Shown piece by piece: positions 61,300-64,000 of a stretch of 64,000 nucleotides of DNA. Location of the stretch: the NCBI GenBank assembly GCA_034620365.1, contig JAQGEQ010000071.1, positions 2,852,001 to 2,916,000 of the forward strand. The letters are read 5' to 3'. Position numbers and translations under genes: made by a program. Numbering within the stretch: the stretch's first letter is position 1; each line of letters starts with the position of its first letter. This stretch comes from Pegea sp. RAD2-039. Its lineage: Eukaryota; Chordata; Thaliacea; Salpida; Salpidae. The notes below the pieces were generated by a model. That model had not been told where the DNA came from. It made no database searches and worked only from the letters and a program-made list of their open reading frames with translations.

Positions 61300-64000
61300 C
61301 ATAGCTCACCAAAAGAAGCATTTACAACACGCACGCATATTAATTAAATTTAATAAAAAAAATCTATAACTATTCCTAGGCTAAACAGATTTAAATCGGT
61401 TGAACAATACATATTTAACATTTATTAATTTTGTATTTAATTCTAAAGTAACTGAATTTTTATTGTAGTAGTTTTTTATAATATAATTTTTTGAAAGCTT
61501 TTATTCTACTTAAATAATCAAAATCTGAAATGATTTAATTAAATGATGCTATTTATTTTAAACAGTAAAGTATAAAATAATTAAACAATTAAAATAAAGC
61601 AAAGTAAAATAAAAATTAAGCAAAGTAAAATGAATTCAATTAAAATCGATGTAACAAACTGACCAAATAAGATTAATAAATACTGTTAGATTCTTGCTTT
61701 CTAATGTGCATCCCCAAGAGAAGGATATTTTTGCGGCATTAAGTACAGCTTCTTTTAATATAAATTAACAAGTATGTTGTAGCGCTTAAGGCGTAAGTTT
61801 TGACTTAGCTGGGCCAATTATTCTTTAACTGCATGTACTAAGTGGTGTAGATTTTTAGGATACTTGATAAATAATAGCTTATGATAAATGAACAGCACTC
61901 GAAACTTCTCTCGGGAAATTTTGGTAAACCTTTTTGAAAAAACTTGCTATAAATTTAAGTTATAGATCAGGATAGCGAGGTAAAAGCTAATAACATATCA
62001 CCAAGAACTGTTTCTTTTGGAGAAAAAAAAACCTGAAAAAATTCTTTAAGTAAAACTGACCTTACTTCTTTTAAACCGCACACTGCCTTAGCAAACTTTT
62101 ACAAAGACCATCATCAAGTTCTAGATATTACTATTTAACCGCATGACAAACTGTTTTGTATCTTCTTAAAATATATGTTGATAGAATTAAGAACAAAGGA
62201 TTATACTTTTATAACGAGATAAAATCCTTATTTCTAGGAATTAGGACGTATGTTGATACTGATGTATCAAAATTTCTAATTTCAGTTATAAATTGAATGA
62301 ATAAAAATGCAATCAATTTTTTAAAGTTTACTAAATTTTCCTGATGTTGTTGAAGTCGACTATGGTGACTTGGTAATGTTAACAGCACTACAATGGTTTA
62401 GCCGTAATAATTGTCTTGAAAGATGTAATTCCACAAGTTGAGTTATTTGTCGCAGATAAGAAAAACATTCCTTGATGCTTGACTACAATGACTGCTGCTG
62501 GCTGATTCAATATACGTAGTTTCTCAAGATAACTCCTTATGATAAAAAGTTAATCTATACATCAAGTTATATAGCGCAGCACCTCTCTAATTTAAAAAGA
62601 AGCCTTTTTTCAGAAAAACACAGATCATGATAAAAGTACAACACTTTCTCCGACCCAAACGAGATGATCTTAAAATTACGTGAAGTCGAGATCATAAGGA
62701 AAAGTATCACAATCCGATAGAAGATTTAAACCACTTTGTAGTAAAATGATTAAAATAACAAATCAATATTGCAGTAGATAGGCCTGCAAACTTCATAGGA
62801 GTTTTTGCAAAATGTATCTTGTACAATTGTGACCTAATTTAACATAAATATTAACATAAAATGTTTTAAATAAAATGACTTTATATGAATTTTTGAGACA
62901 TTATTTGTATAAGTATTTGTTAGAGTTATTGTACTTTTATGACTTTTTTACCTCGACTACCTTTTATCTAAAATGTCGTTCTCTAGCCTCAAAACTTTGA
63001 GAATCCTCAATATAGAGGAAGGTGTGAGATAGACTCAAACAATTTTCAGTCTAAAGATTTCTGCTTTTCAGTTAAACAACAATTGCTGAATGTCGGTGAG
63101 TTTAAAATTGTTGCTTGCACTCCGTCTAGCATTGTTGAAAATTGAGTTGAAATATTAAGTATTATTATGAATATAAATTTTTTATAAAAGCTACTCTGCT
63201 GTTTGACCTGTAACTCTTACACAGCTAACAAAACAAAGCTTTGATTATTGAAACATGTAGTTAATATTTAGATCCTATGATTTCATTTCAAGGGTACTTA
63301 AAAGAGGTTAGTAATGGGTACTTTTCTAAAAAATTCTAATTAACAGATTGTTGGAAACTATAAATAAAATCTAAACTTACTGTTAGAAAATGAATTAAAA
63401 TATAAACTAAATTTGATTCTTTTTTAAAAGCTATTTGATACTTGTGTAGCTAAGAAACTAAACACGATAGAACTCGAGATGTTAATTTGTTGACAGTTGT
63501 GAAATTCTTGGAAAAATACTTTATTAGTAACTTTGTTGTCATCAAAGTTGATTATGCTTCTCAAAATTATGTTTCCGCTCGATTCTTTGTGTATATCCCT
63601 ATTATTTCTCAACTTATAACTTAAAAGATCAAACCAACAGAGTTTCGGAGGTCGCAAATGTTGAACAGTTTCAATCTACTTACAAAAGGGAGTTGCCGAA
63701 AAAATGCCATCTTTCATCAAAACATTTTTAAACCAAAGTTGTAGATATCCGTGAGGAACAACCCTACAGACAGTTTGTTTGAACAATATGAGATGAAAAC
63801 TTCCATGTTTTATTTGAATAAATTCTGATGTCACAAGAGCTAGTTTATTTGCAAATCATTTGAGTCATTAAGATACAGCGGAAATCAAATTAAATAATCG
63901 CTAACTGCAGAGAGATGACGTCATCAATGCACGCGATATGCAATGACACCATGCAGCAATCAGTTCCTAACAAACAAGTAAAAATAAGGAGCAGAAAAAG
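61300..64000. other. Right-end AT-rich region
   Basis: No gene recognised. A stretch near 62341-62430 reads briefly like protein and then breaks. A TGACGTCATC with nearby CG-containing words lies at 63915 at the window edge, which could mark the start of another gene outside the window. Confidence 0.45.

Noticed and set aside
62341..62720. Coding-like stretch near the right end
   Set aside because: A short readable segment is followed by many stops, and no family was recognised; chance cannot be excluded.
63424..63657. 77-codon minus-strand frame
   Set aside because: No domain, no splice partners and AT-driven composition.

Overview
The window is nuclear DNA of an invertebrate animal. Every multi-exon gene uses GT-AG introns, many of them only about 47 to 75 bp long. 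Spacers and long introns are very AT-rich, and the standard genetic code fits all genes. A full-length dachsous-type giant cadherin (27 repeats) marks it as metazoan. Very short introns of this kind are known from tunicates among others, but I cannot assign a phylum from the sequence.

Layout: (1) 0.5-5.4 kb, plus strand: an ARHGAP18/28/40-type RhoGAP gene, dense with the palindrome TGACGTCA. (2) 6.95-8.27 kb, minus: an eight-exon short-chain dehydrogenase of the HSD17B8 (mitochondrial 3-ketoacyl-ACP reductase alpha subunit) type. (3) about 9.98-11.03 kb, plus: a broken relic of the N-terminal kinase domain of a p90 ribosomal S6 kinase. (4) 13.1-16.65 kb, minus: an SLC36/PAT amino-acid transporter with two tandem homologous exons that look mutually exclusive. 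(5) 18.47-19.42 kb, minus: an intronless RING-H2 protein. (6) 24.0-47.7 kb, plus: dachsous, 52 exons whose phases all chain together except for one frame break in exon 2. (7) 53.1-59.9 kb, minus: LARP1, 25 exons, with a candidate NRF-1-type promoter near 61.3 kb. The rest (8.3-9.9, 11.1-13.1, 16.7-18.4, 19.5-23.9, 48.0-51.4 and 61.4-64.0 kb) is AT-rich DNA in which I recognise no gene.

The genes do not form a pathway or operon. Loose themes are cell polarity and actin (dachsous, RhoGAP), growth and translation (LARP1, RSK relic) and metabolism or transport (HSD17B8, SLC36). Exon models were built by eye, requiring matching codon phase at each junction and agreement with remembered family architecture; no database search was run. 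The strongest points for follow-up are the SLC36 exon pair, the extreme clustering of TGACGTCA, the RSK relic and the dachsous frame break.
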